A program made the translations under genes and the position numbers. Positions 17,441 through 27,026 of a stretch of DNA of 42,848 bases are shown in pieces. The stretch's first letter is position 1. The number at the start of each line of letters is the position of its first letter. This DNA is from Nitrosopelagicus sp. REDSEA-S31_B2 (lineage in GTDB: Archaea > Thermoproteota > Nitrososphaeria > Nitrososphaerales > Nitrosopumilaceae): contig LUPB01000004.1 in the NCBI GenBank assembly GCA_001627235.1, positions 3,372 to 46,219 of the forward strand, in the 5' to 3' direction. The notes under the pieces were generated by a model. The model did no database searches. It saw only the letters and a program-made list of their open reading frames with translations, and had not been told where the DNA came from.

Positions 17441-17623
17441 CTATTTGAAAACCATGTTTGGTGCAATGTTTGAAAAGATGAATTGAATACCGAATCCTAG
17501 TAGTCCTACTGTGGCAAATCCAAACAAAACGAGTCGCATGTGCTGTTTGTAGACCTCCTTATCGGATTTCTTTGTTAATTTTATAGTGTTAACTATATTC
17601 TTGAGCATAAGTCTTGGGTTCAA
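17441..17623 (-). CDS. secE: SecE/Sec61-gamma translocase subunit
   Basis: 60 aa single-TM protein upstream of spt5: KLTKKSDKEVYKQHMRLVLFGFATVGLLGFGIQFIFSNI. Confidence 0.82.
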   Translation of the reverse strand: MNPRLMLKNIVNTIKLTKKSDKEVYKQHMRLVLFGFATVGLLGFGIQFIFSNIAPNMVFK

Positions 17624-17665
17624 ATTATAATGAAAAATAATAATGTGTCAATATATCTTTTATTC

Positions 17666-18442
17666 ATGGATTTACTGGTGGCATTCAAAAATGACCCTGC
17701 TGGTCATAATATGGCCAAATTCATCTCACAGGATATGACTAAAGATGGTGATGTCTTTCGTGGAAAAAATTTTGATTTGATAGAAATTGACTCTCCTGCA
17801 ATCTCTGCAGATTGGTTAGATGAAAAATATGATTATGATGGATTTGTATTTTTATCAAAACATGCTGCTGAATCGGGAACCCTTGCATTAACGTGCCATA
17901 GTACGGGAAACTTTGATGAGGCAAAATTTGGAGGAAATAACAAAGAGATTGCAATTCCATATACAAATTTCCAAAAACGATACATGCAAAATCTTTGGAA
18001 TGTACATGATTCATTTTCAGATTTTGAAATTACTATCGAGGCTACTCATCATGGACCTACACATCTCAAAAAACCCTCAATATTTGTAGAGATTGGAACA
18101 ACCGAATCTCAGTGGAATGATGAGTCTTTGTGTTCGTCTGTGGCAAAATTAGTAGTAGATACCTATGAACAAGAGCCTGTCTCATTTCCTTTCGCAATTT
18201 GTTTTGGCGGTACTCATTATTCTGAAAAATTCACAAAAGAATTACTATTTGGAAAATATGGTTTAGGAACAGTAATGCCAAAACATGCATTAGAATTTCT
18301 TAATCCTCAATTGTTTGAACACATCATTGCACAAAATCGTGGCGCAAAAGCTGCATTACTAGATTGGAAAAGTCTTGGAAGGTATAAACAATCTTTACTT
18401 GATCTTCTTTCTACTACAGAACTAGAGGTTGTAAAACTTTGA
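17666..18442 (+). CDS. dtdA: D-aminoacyl-tRNA deacylase (archaeal DTD2 type)
   Basis: MDLLVAFKNDPAGHNMAKFI, STGNF, EATHHGPTHLKKPSIFVEIGTTESQW, CFGGTHYSEKFTKELL. Confidence 0.88.
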   Translation: MDLLVAFKNDPAGHNMAKFISQDMTKDGDVFRGKNFDLIEIDSPAISADWLDEKYDYDGFVFLSKHAAESGTLALTCHSTGNFDEAKFGGNNKEIAIPYTNFQKRYMQNLWNVHDSFSDFEITIEATHHGPTHLKKPSIFVEIGTTESQWNDESLCSSVAKLVVDTYEQEPVSFPFAICFGGTHYSEKFTKELLFGKYGLGTVMPKHALEFLNPQLFEHIIAQNRGAKAALLDWKSLGRYKQSLLDLLSTTELEVVKL

Positions 18443-18738
18443 AAATAGAAGAAAAAATTTATAGAAAATTGTTGGAGGTGCCTTCTGGTTATGTAACCAC
18501 ATATGGAGATCTTGCAAAAGCAATTAATCTAAAAAATGGCCAAAGAGTGGTTGGTCAAATTATGAAGAACAATCCTTTCCCTGTCATTGTTCCATGTCAC
18601 AGAGTTGTAAAGTCTGATGGAACTGTTGGTGGGTATGCATATGGGACAGAAAGAAAAAAGCACATGTTATCAAAAGAAGGATTAGAAATTAACAATGATA
18701 AAATTTTAGATTTTAAAAAAAATCTATTTCGTTTCTAA
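18439..18738 (+). CDS. ogt: Methylated-DNA-protein cysteine methyltransferase (C-terminal domain only)
   Basis: TTG start overlapping the dtdA stop; GYVTTYGDLAKAINLKNGQRVVGQIMKNNPFPVIVPCHRVVKSDGTVGGYAYG with PCHRV active site. Confidence 0.88.
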   Translation: MKIEEKIYRKLLEVPSGYVTTYGDLAKAINLKNGQRVVGQIMKNNPFPVIVPCHRVVKSDGTVGGYAYGTERKKHMLSKEGLEINNDKILDFKKNLFRF

Positions 18739-19190
18739 GATTTTTGTGTAGTAATTTCTTCAGCAATAACAGTTCTTAGATGTGCTTTGTTTCTAATTGT
18801 ATTACCGCCAATCTTTTTGTAAATTTTCTTGAATGAATCATTTGTGATTTCTTTTCTGTCCTTTGAAACTTTGAGTAAATATCTCAAGGCACGTACTTTG
18901 TTCACATAAACGGTTTTCTTACCTACACGTGCACCTTTACGACCTTTTTTGGAACCTTGTTTTGTTCCTCTTTTTGCTTTCTGGATTCGTTTGGTTTGTG
19001 CTCTTCCGTGAGATGTACCTGTAAATGATTTGATTGTAATTGTATTTGCTGTCATCAAGCTTCTGATGTCATCTCTAGTGATTGCATCTGCAATATCGTC
19101 TAAGTGTTCTTCATTAAATCTAACACGGTGTACTCCAACTCCTGCAATTCTTGAGACTAGTCTCTTTTTTGATCTTAGATTAACTGGCAT
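18735..19190 (-). CDS. rpl19e: Ribosomal protein eL19
   Basis: LRSKKRLVSRIAGVGVHRVRF...GTKQGSKKGRKGARVGKKTVYVNKVRALRYLLK. Confidence 0.95.
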   Translation of the reverse strand: MPVNLRSKKRLVSRIAGVGVHRVRFNEEHLDDIADAITRDDIRSLMTANTITIKSFTGTSHGRAQTKRIQKAKRGTKQGSKKGRKGARVGKKTVYVNKVRALRYLLKVSKDRKEITNDSFKKIYKKIGGNTIRNKAHLRTVIAEEITTQKS

Positions 19191-19578
19191 TTTGACTCAC
19201 TCTCGCATTAAAGACTTTGAATTTCTTTTCTATTGCAATTTTCATAATTTCTCTTCTCTTTTTTGCACCAACACTATGGCCAAATCTAATTCCATCTTCT
19301 TTTGGATTAAGATTTTCTAAATCATTTACATTATGTACTAAATTATCTGTATAACCTGATGGGTGCAATCCATATGCAATTTTTGGTGTGCCGTATCCTA
19401 CCTTTACCAATCCTGGACGACCACGACTTTTTTGTTTTCTTTGATGATTATCAATTCCTTTTGGTTTTCTCCAGTTAGTTTCTAATCTTTTGTACCTCCA
19501 GCTTTCTGGACGAATAAATTCTGGTCTACTAACTCTAGCTTCTTCTCTTGCCTGAAGCTTTTCTTTGTTTATTGGCAT
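19180..19578 (-). CDS. rpl32e: Ribosomal protein eL32
   Basis: RPEFIRPESWRYKRLETNWRKPKGIDNHQRKQKSRGRPGLVKVGYGTPK...GLHPSGYTDNLVHNV. Confidence 0.94.
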   Translation of the reverse strand: MPINKEKLQAREEARVSRPEFIRPESWRYKRLETNWRKPKGIDNHQRKQKSRGRPGLVKVGYGTPKIAYGLHPSGYTDNLVHNVNDLENLNPKEDGIRFGHSVGAKKRREIMKIAIEKKFKVFNARVSQNAS

Positions 19579-19718
19579 AGAGTTAAACCTTGAAATTTAA
19601 CATAAATACGTATCTAACTCTGACAAATTTGGATCTGAGAAAGAGATAATAACATTCGATTTTTCCCAAGGATCCGTAGATATGACACTAAAAACTAACT
19701 TTGAGGGGATTTTCTAAC

Positions 19719-21202
19719 ATGTCTAACACAAGTTCAAAAGTACATGACCAATTAGTGGAATTTGGAATAACTCCAAAGTCCATTTACCGAAATCTCTCTG
19801 TTGAAAAATTGGTAGAACAATCAGTCACGAAACCATTGATTGGGGTGATGTTAATAGACAATTCCCAACTGAAAAATTCAATTCAATATTTGAAAAAATG
19901 AAAAAACATGCAGAAGGAAAAGACTTGTATGTTTTTGATGGATTTGTAGGCGCTGATACTCAAAATCGATTAGCAATTCGTGTAATTAATGATCATGCAT
20001 GGCAAAATCTCTTTTGTAGACAATTGTTTGTTCGACCATCAAACGAAGAATTAGAATCACACGAGCCTGACTTTACCATCGTATGTTTAAATGACTTTGA
20101 AACAATTCCTGAAATTGACGGAACCAGAACTAATGTCTTCATTTTGATTAATCTTTCAAAGAAAATTGTTCTCATTGGTGGAACAAACTATGCCGGTGAG
20201 ATGAAAAAATCAATGTTTGGTGTCATGAACTATCTTATGCCAAAAAAAGACGTATTCCCAATGCACTGTTCTGCAAATATTGGTAAAGATGGTGATACTG
20301 CATTATTCTTTGGTCTATCTGGCACTGGAAAAACAAGCTTATCTGCAGACCCTGAACGCATGCTCATTGGTGATGATGAACATGGTTGGTCTGAAAGTGG
20401 AGTTTTTAATTTCGAAGGTGGATGTTATGCAAAATGTATCAATCTTAACGAAGAAGCCGAACCACAAATTTGGAACGCAATAAAATCTGGCGCAGTTTTA
20501 GAAAATGTTGTAGTAAACAAAGATACTCTAAAGCCTGACTTTGATGATGGAAGTTTAACTGAAAATACACGTGCAGCATATCCTCTTGATTACATTCCAG
20601 GTGCTGTAATTCCAAGTGTAGGTGGTCATCCTAAAGTCATAATATTTTTGACCGCTGATGCATTAGGTGTTTTACCACCTGTTTCAAAATTAACAAAAGA
20701 AAGTGCAATGTTTCATTTCATGTCAGGTTACACAAGCAAACTTGCTGGAACCGAACGTGGAATTAAAGAACCAAAGGCAACATTTTCAGCATGCTTTGGT
20801 TCACCATTCATGCCTCGCCCAGCATCAGTCTATGCAAAAATGTTAGGAGAGAAAATTTCTGAACACAATACAGTTGTTTATCTCATCAACACTGGTTGGT
20901 CTGGTGGTCCATATGGTGTTGGAAAAAGAATTAGCATAAAGTATAGTCGTGCAATGGTTACTGCTGCATTGACTGGTAAATTTGACTTGATAAAATTCAG
21001 ACATGATGATACATTCAATCTGGATGTTCCTACCGAATGTCCGGGAGTACCTTCTGATGTATTAGACCCAAAAAATACATGGATTGACAAAGACTCCTAT
21101 GATTTATCAGCAAAAAAATTGGCACAGATGTTTAGTGAAAACTTTACAAAATTCAAAGATGCCTCACCTGAAATTAAAGAAGCTGGACCTCAAATTCAAT
21201 AA
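19719..21202 (+). pseudogene. pckA: Phosphoenolpyruvate carboxykinase (ATP type), disrupted by an internal frame-shifting deletion near 19823-19826 as assembled
   Basis: N-terminal frame [36 protein letters not shown] then other frame [44 protein letters not shown]...[18 protein letters not shown]...; the expected TGRSPxDKF segment is missing. Confidence 0.85.
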
Positions 21203-23235
21203 TTTCTTTTCCTAAACTTCAATCCTACAATTATTACAATTGTAAATATTATTCCTAAAATTATTAATGCACGTTCTGGTAACACTGAATTCTCTACAAT
21301 TGGTTTTTGTTCACTCAAATCTTCTTTGATATCATAAAACTCAAAGACATCAAATGTACCTGAACTGTTTCTCACATTTGCTTCAATCCAATATCTTCCT
21401 GCATCGTACAATTTTAGACTGTCAAATTTTTTTGGAGTTATTGAAATGGTTCGTTCATCAAACGTTTTACTATTTGTTACGGTAATCTTTGCATACTCCC
21501 AATCAATTGGACGTTTAACTTGAAATGTTAACTCATTTTCTTTTTCTAAAATTACTATTGATGCCTCACTAACTTTAATCACGATTGGAATTTGATATAT
21601 TATGTCATTTTGAGTAATGAATGCTCTAGTCTCAAAATCACCTGTTTTACTATCAATTAATTTTGAAGTAATGTATAATGATGAATTCTCAACTCTATAA
21701 TCAAATTCAATATTATCAATTTTTGAAAACTCTACTTTTTGAATATCTACTATGTTGTTTATTCCTCTAATCATAATCTCATATTCTTCGGAGGATTTTT
21801 GTTCCGATAGATTGAACATCAACTTTGATGGTTCAAAAATTAATTCTGAACTAAAGGCCTTTTTTAGATCAATTCTTCCTGCTCCACCTTCGTTAAATCC
21901 AAATTCATCTTTGTACTGGTCTGTAATTACATCTGAAGTTGTTACAAGTATTGACTTTATTTCATGAGGTGTGAATTCCGGATTCTTTTCTAAAAGTAAT
22001 GCAATTGAGCCTGCAACATGTGGTGCAGCATAACTTGTCCCACTTGTTATGTTGTAGTAATTTTTTAGAGATGTTGTATTTACAAAAACTCCTGGTGCAA
22101 CCAAGTCTGGTTTCATGTAAAATGGAGACACAGGTCCTCTTGAACTAAATGTTGCAATAAAGTCAGGATGATTAAACACATTGAATGTAGCTGATGATTC
22201 TGTTTCTATGATTTTTCTTAATTCTAAGCCTTCTTCTCTTGTCATTGAAACTGTAGGTATTGTAGGATAGTAATCCTCACTAACATATTCATGAATTAAT
22301 TCACCAAAAAATATTCCAGGTTGGTTGTTGTAAACGATTAATCCTTTAGCACCGTTTTTTGTTGCAAAAATCTCCTTATCTGAGAAAAATACAATCTCGT
22401 CAGCTTCTTCTCCCCCTCGTTCTGCAAGAACAATTTTTCCTTTTACATCAATTCCCTCAAAATCATTTTCTCTACTATATTCGGCAAATACAATTTCTGT
22501 AGAAATTGGATCTGATATTGTGTCTGTTCCAAGCATTGGCAACACTTGGAATTGCGTTCCATCTACTTCTAGTGTTGAAACCATGCTTGAATCTCGATTG
22601 TTATATGTGGCTCCAACTGTTATTGCATTAGGATTTCTTGCTGGACTTCCAATAGTACTTTCATCCGGTCCACTATTTCCTGCAGCGGCAACTACCACTA
22701 CTCCTTGTTTAATTGCATTATTGACTGCCTGATCTATTTTGTTATGTGTCATGTTTACGCCAAGGCTAATGTTTATGATATCGACTTTATCTTCTACTGC
22801 TTGATTAATTGCTTTGATAATCAAATCTGATGGAACTGATTCGCCATCTGATGATACTCTGTACGAAAAAATTTCTACATTAGGTGCTATACCCTTAAGC
22901 TGACCGTTTGCAGCAATAATTCCTGCTACTTGCGTTCCGTGCCCATTTGTATCTTGAGGAATATCATCTCCTTCAACAAAATCATATCCTTTGGAGAATC
23001 TCGGTGTATCGTCTTGACTAAAAAAATCAGGATGATTTAGATTAATGCCTGTATCGATAACTCCTATCTTTATTCCGTCACCTGTAAAACCTAATTGCTT
23101 TGGAAATTCTACTCCAATGTATGGGCCACTATTATCTAGTAATAATTGAAAATCATCTTGAAAATCTATAAAATTTACAATAACAAATGAGAATGTCACT
23201 CCCAATAGTAAAGAAAAAAGCAAAAAGTTTCTCAT
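21196..23235 (-). CDS. Subtilisin-family (S8) serine protease with PA-like insert and C-terminal TM anchor
   Basis: Catalytic motifs [51 protein letters not shown]-terminal signal; C-terminal [24 protein letters not shown]. Confidence 0.92.
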   Translation of the reverse strand: MRNFLLFSLLLGVTFSFVIVNFIDFQDDFQLLLDNSGPYIGVEFPKQLGFTGDGIKIGVIDTGINLNHPDFFSQDDTPRFSKGYDFVEGDDIPQDTNGHGTQVAGIIAANGQLKGIAPNVEIFSYRVSSDGESVPSDLIIKAINQAVEDKVDIINISLGVNMTHNKIDQAVNNAIKQGVVVVAAAGNSGPDESTIGSPARNPNAITVGATYNNRDSSMVSTLEVDGTQFQVLPMLGTDTISDPISTEIVFAEYSRENDFEGIDVKGKIVLAERGGEEADEIVFFSDKEIFATKNGAKGLIVYNNQPGIFFGELIHEYVSEDYYPTIPTVSMTREEGLELRKIIETESSATFNVFNHPDFIATFSSRGPVSPFYMKPDLVAPGVFVNTTSLKNYYNITSGTSYAAPHVAGSIALLLEKNPEFTPHEIKSILVTTSDVITDQYKDEFGFNEGGAGRIDLKKAFSSELIFEPSKLMFNLSEQKSSEEYEIMIRGINNIVDIQKVEFSKIDNIEFDYRVENSSLYITSKLIDSKTGDFETRAFITQNDIIYQIPIVIKVSEASIVILEKENELTFQVKRPIDWEYAKITVTNSKTFDERTISITPKKFDSLKLYDAGRYWIEANVRNSSGTFDVFEFYDIKEDLSEQKPIVENSVLPERALIILGIIFTIVIIVGLKFRKRNY

Positions 23236-23307
23236 AGTATCTATTTTTTTTAATCAGTAATAATTCCTTTAGAAAAACAATAAATTGCATCTAAACTCTG
23301 AAACTTT

Positions 23308-23928
23308 ATGGGAAAATACACACTTCCTGAGATGCCTTATGCATACGATGCATTAGAGCCTCACATTGATGCACAAACAATGGAAATTCATCATTCAAAA
23401 CACCATCAAAAATATACTGATGGGATGAATGGTGCATTGGAAAAACTTAGTCCTGAATTACAAGAAAAGGACATTGAAGAAATTTTGTCAAACATCAATC
23501 AAGTCCCTGACGACGTTAAGGGCGCCATTAACTTCAATGGCGGAGGTTATGATAACCATAAACTGTTTTGGAACAGTATGAAACAAAATGGTGGTGGTGA
23601 ACCAACTGGTGCAATCGCTGATGCCATCAATGATTCCTTTGGATCATTTGCTGAATTTAAAGAACTATTTTCTAGCAAAACAGCTCCAATTCAAGGAAGC
23701 GGATGGGGTTGGCTTGTATACAATCCAAACTCTGGCAAAGTCGAATACAAGGCAATGCCAAATCAAACTAGTCCAAGAACTGAAGGTTTAGTCCCTCTTT
23801 TAGGATTAGATGTTTGGGAACATGCATACTATCTCAAGTATCAAAACAAAAGACCTGATTACATAGCTGCTTGGTGGAATGTCATCAACTGGGATGAGGT
23901 AAACGACCGATTCTCAAAAGCAAAGTAA
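23308..23928 (+). CDS. sod: Superoxide dismutase (Fe/Mn)
   Basis: MEIHHSKHHQKYTDGMN ... GSGWGWLVYN ... LGLDVWEHAYYLKYQNKRPDYIAAWWNVINW. Confidence 0.96.
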   Translation: MGKYTLPEMPYAYDALEPHIDAQTMEIHHSKHHQKYTDGMNGALEKLSPELQEKDIEEILSNINQVPDDVKGAINFNGGGYDNHKLFWNSMKQNGGGEPTGAIADAINDSFGSFAEFKELFSSKTAPIQGSGWGWLVYNPNSGKVEYKAMPNQTSPRTEGLVPLLGLDVWEHAYYLKYQNKRPDYIAAWWNVINWDEVNDRFSKAK

Positions 23929-23995
23929 TTTTCTTCTCTTTTTTCTTTTATTTCTAAAAACTCTAATTTTTATACAGTTAGTCTAATTCAAATTC

Positions 23996-24418
23996 ATGAG
24001 TGAAGAACAAGCACAACAATTGCTACAACAAATGCAAATGCTTGAAAATATGTTTGCAGAATTATCTCAAAAAGAAAATTCAATAGTCAATATCATCCGT
24101 GATGCAAACTCTGCAATAAAATCAATTCAAGAATTAAAAGCAAATCCGGATTCAGAAAGTTTGGTACCTATTGGAATGGGCACTTTTATCAAAACTAAAT
24201 CCATGCCTGATGAGAAAATTGTAGTAAATGTAGGTGCTGGAGTTGCAATTGAAAAAGACCATGACTCTGCACTAAATTATTTAGAATCAAAAATTAAAGA
24301 ATTAGAAGTTGCATTGCAAGAAACTAATTCTCAACGTCAACAAATTGCAGCAAATATAGAACAAGGAAAACAACAAATGCAACAAATTATGCAACCTCCA
24401 CAAAACAAACCGCAATAA
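23996..24418 (+). CDS. pfdA: Prefoldin alpha subunit
   Basis: Coiled coil-beta-coiled coil; LVPIGMGTFIKTKSMPDEKIVVNVGAGVAIEKD; upstream of ftsY. Confidence 0.88.
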   Translation: MSEEQAQQLLQQMQMLENMFAELSQKENSIVNIIRDANSAIKSIQELKANPDSESLVPIGMGTFIKTKSMPDEKIVVNVGAGVAIEKDHDSALNYLESKIKELEVALQETNSQRQQIAANIEQGKQQMQQIMQPPQNKPQ

Positions 24419-24419
24419 T

Positions 24420-25544
24420 ATGTTTGATAATCTAAAAAAAGCATTTTCTAATGTATCGACTGGGTTTAGTGAAAAAGATCTTAATGAAAAAGACATTGAA
24501 GATGTATTATTTGAATTAGAAATTAACTTACTTGAATCTGATGTAGCCACAGAAGTAATTGATTCTATCAAAGATAGTCTAAAAGAAAAAATAATTGGCT
24601 CCCGAGTAGAGAAGAAAAACATACAAAACTTTGTCAAACAAAGTTTAATTGAATACATTAGTGAGACATTTGATAATGCTGGTCATGTTGATTTAATTGA
24701 CAGGATTAATCAGAAAAAGGACTCAAATGAACCATTTATCGTAGTCTTTGTTGGAATTAATGGAACTGGTAAGACAACTTCCCTTGCAAAAGTGGCAAAT
24801 CTCTTAAAAAATGAAAAATTTTCTTTGGCTATTGCTGCTGCAGATACTTATCGTGCAGGTGCAATTGAGCAATTACGTGAACATACGAATAGACTAAATC
24901 TCAAAATCATTGCACAAAATTATGGTTCTGACCCTGCAGCGGTCGCAAAAGACGCTGTCTTGTATGCAAAATCTCACAAAGTCGATTGTGTATTGGTAGA
25001 TACTGCAGGCAGAATGCAAACCAGCTCTAATTTAATGGAACAAATTGAAAAAATCACTAAAGTTGTAAAGCCTGACATGAAAATCTTTGTTGGTGACTCT
25101 TTAGCAGGAAATGATACTGTAAATCAAGCACGTGAATTTCATAATCATGTAAAATTTGATTGTTCAATTTTAACAAAAAGTGATGCTGATGCTAGAGGCG
25201 GTGCAGCATTATCTATTGTTAAAGTAACATCTTCTCCGATTATCTATGTTGGAGTAGGACAAGAATATGATGATATTGTAAAATTTGATAAACCAGAACC
25301 TGAATCAGAACCAGAACCACAACAACCAGAACCTGAACCAGAACCTGAACCTGAACCACAACAACCACAACAACCAGAACCTGAAAGTGGAGATAGTGAT
25401 GATCCTTTCGATGGTATTGAAACTGATGACATCAATGATTATGCTGATATGTATGATGTACCTCCACCAGAAACTGATGATGAGGCAAAAAAATTAGCTA
25501 CCAAAATTAAGAAATGGATACAAGACGGAAGACCAAAACCATAA
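24420..25544 (+). CDS. ftsY: Signal recognition particle receptor FtsY with atypical Pro-Glu-rich C-terminus
   Basis: NG domain: VGINGTGKTTSLAKVANLL, ADTYRAGAIEQLREH, DTAGRMQTSSNLMEQ, TKSDADARGGAAL, YVGVGQEYDDIVKFD; then PEPESEPEPQQPEPEPEPEPEPQQPQQPEPES. Confidence 0.92.
   Translation: MFDNLKKAFSNVSTGFSEKDLNEKDIEDVLFELEINLLESDVATEVIDSIKDSLKEKIIGSRVEKKNIQNFVKQSLIEYISETFDNAGHVDLIDRINQKKDSNEPFIVVFVGINGTGKTTSLAKVANLLKNEKFSLAIAAADTYRAGAIEQLREHTNRLNLKIIAQNYGSDPAAVAKDAVLYAKSHKVDCVLVDTAGRMQTSSNLMEQIEKITKVVKPDMKIFVGDSLAGNDTVNQAREFHNHVKFDCSILTKSDADARGGAALSIVKVTSSPIIYVGVGQEYDDIVKFDKPEPESEPEPQQPEPEPEPEPEPQQPQQPEPESGDSDDPFDGIETDDINDYADMYDVPPPETDDEAKKLATKIKKWIQDGRPKP
25291..25386 (+). repeat. Low-complexity Pro-Glu/Gln coding repeat in ftsY
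   Basis: Reiterated ccagaacctgaa/ccacaacaa hexamer-like units encoding (PE)n and QQP. Confidence 0.9.
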
Positions 25545-25583
25545 CTTCCAAAACTATAAGAAACATATTCTATTCTATAATCT

Positions 25584-26504
25584 ATGAACAAAAAACCACA
25601 TAATGTGAATATCTTAACTCTTGATGAGCTTGATTCTAAAGAGATTAATCATATTATTGATCTTGCAATTGATTTGAAAAAACAACAAAAAAAAGACAAA
25701 GAAAAACCGCTTTTACAAAATAAAACACTTGCAATGATATTTGAAAAACCTTCTACACGAACACGTGTAAGCTTTGAAACAGGAATGTTTCAGTTAGGCG
25801 GTCACGCACTTACCTTGTCTCCAAACGATCTACAATTATCTCGTGGAGAATCAATTGAAGACACTGCAAAAGTATTATCTCGTTATGTTAATGTGATTAT
25901 GGCACGTGTATATGATCACAAATCATTAGAAACGTTAGCAAGATATGCTTCAATACCTGTCATTAACGGCCTTTCTGATTCTTTTCACCCATGTCAAATA
26001 CTTGCAGATTTAATGACAATCAAAGAACATAAAAAAAATCTAAAGAAGGTAAAAGTTGCTTGGATAGGTGATGGAAACAATGTTTGTAACTCTTTGATTT
26101 TGGGCTGTGCAAAGTTGAAAATCAAACTTGCTATTGCAGTACCAAATGGATATGAACCTGATTTTGATGTAATGAAGATTGGAAAAGAAGCTGAAATCTT
26201 AGAAGTTTCAGATGAACCTGAAACTGCGGTTCAAGATGCTGATGTCATCATGACTGATACTTTTGTTTCCATTCATAATACAAACTCTGATCGCATCAAA
26301 AAATTTCTGCCAAAGTTCCAAGTAAATCAGCAATTGATGAACAAGGCAAAAAAAGATGTAATCTTCATGCATTGTCTTCCTGCAAAACGTGATCAGGAAG
26401 TAACCGCTGATGTTATAGATGGTCCAAAGTCTGTAGTTTGGGATGAAGCTGAAAATCGTTTACATGTCCAAAAAGCATTGTTAGTTCACCTTCTAGGCGT
26501 CTAA
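25584..26504 (+). CDS. argF: Ornithine carbamoyltransferase
   Basis: EKPSTRTRVSFETGMFQLGGHA, FHPCQILADLMT, WIGDGNNVCNSL, MHCLPAKRDQEV. Confidence 0.95.
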   Translation: MNKKPHNVNILTLDELDSKEINHIIDLAIDLKKQQKKDKEKPLLQNKTLAMIFEKPSTRTRVSFETGMFQLGGHALTLSPNDLQLSRGESIEDTAKVLSRYVNVIMARVYDHKSLETLARYASIPVINGLSDSFHPCQILADLMTIKEHKKNLKKVKVAWIGDGNNVCNSLILGCAKLKIKLAIAVPNGYEPDFDVMKIGKEAEILEVSDEPETAVQDADVIMTDTFVSIHNTNSDRIKKFLPKFQVNQQLMNKAKKDVIFMHCLPAKRDQEVTADVIDGPKSVVWDEAENRLHVQKALLVHLLGV

Positions 26505-26540
26505 GGTTTATAATACCAATCTCAAGTTTTTCCTCTATAG

Positions 26541-27026
26541 ATGGCATATTCGAAGATATTACAAAGAATACGTAGTGAGAAAACTAACTATCGGAAACGA
26601 AAAATTATGCTGATGGGAAAGCGTGATTTCATTACTGTTAATGTTACAAATGAAAATACTCAAGTCCAAATTGTCAAACCAGAGATTGCTGGAGACAAAG
26701 TTTTGGCATCTGCTCATTCAAGATTTCTAATTAAAGATGGCTGGAAAGGTTCAAGAAAAAATATTCCGGCATCATATCTGACAGGTTACATGGCAGGCAA
26801 AAAAGCACTTTCAAAAGGTGTTACTGATGCAATATTGTATAGTGGAACTAGAAGATACACAGACCGTATGGCTGCAGCATTGAAAGGTGTAATTGATGCA
26901 GGCGTTAATGTTCCAGCTGATGAAGAAGCATTTCCAGTTGATGAAAGAATAAACGGTGAACACCTTAAAGTCAAAAATGATGTTCAAACTGTTAAATCAA
27001 AAATTGATAGTGAGGTTAAAGCATAA
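26541..27026 (+). CDS. rpl18: Ribosomal protein uL18
   Basis: RRIRSEKTNYRKRK-like N-terminus; ASYLTGYMAGKKALSKGVTDAILYSGTRRYTDRMAAALKGVIDAGVNVP. Confidence 0.93.
   Translation: MAYSKILQRIRSEKTNYRKRKIMLMGKRDFITVNVTNENTQVQIVKPEIAGDKVLASAHSRFLIKDGWKGSRKNIPASYLTGYMAGKKALSKGVTDAILYSGTRRYTDRMAAALKGVIDAGVNVPADEEAFPVDERINGEHLKVKNDVQTVKSKIDSEVKA

Noticed and set aside
21196-23235. Subtilase next to pckA as part of a secretion or defence system
   Set aside because: Stand-alone membrane-anchored S8 protease with no associated effector, toxin or immunity gene
25291-25386. Repeat in ftsY as CRISPR-like array
   Set aside because: Hexamer-scale coding repeat without spacers; in-frame low-complexity protein sequence
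25244-25435. Minus-strand Gly/Ser-Cys-rich ORF (GSGSGSGCCGSGS)
   Set aside because: Shadow translation of the ftsY Pro-Glu repeat
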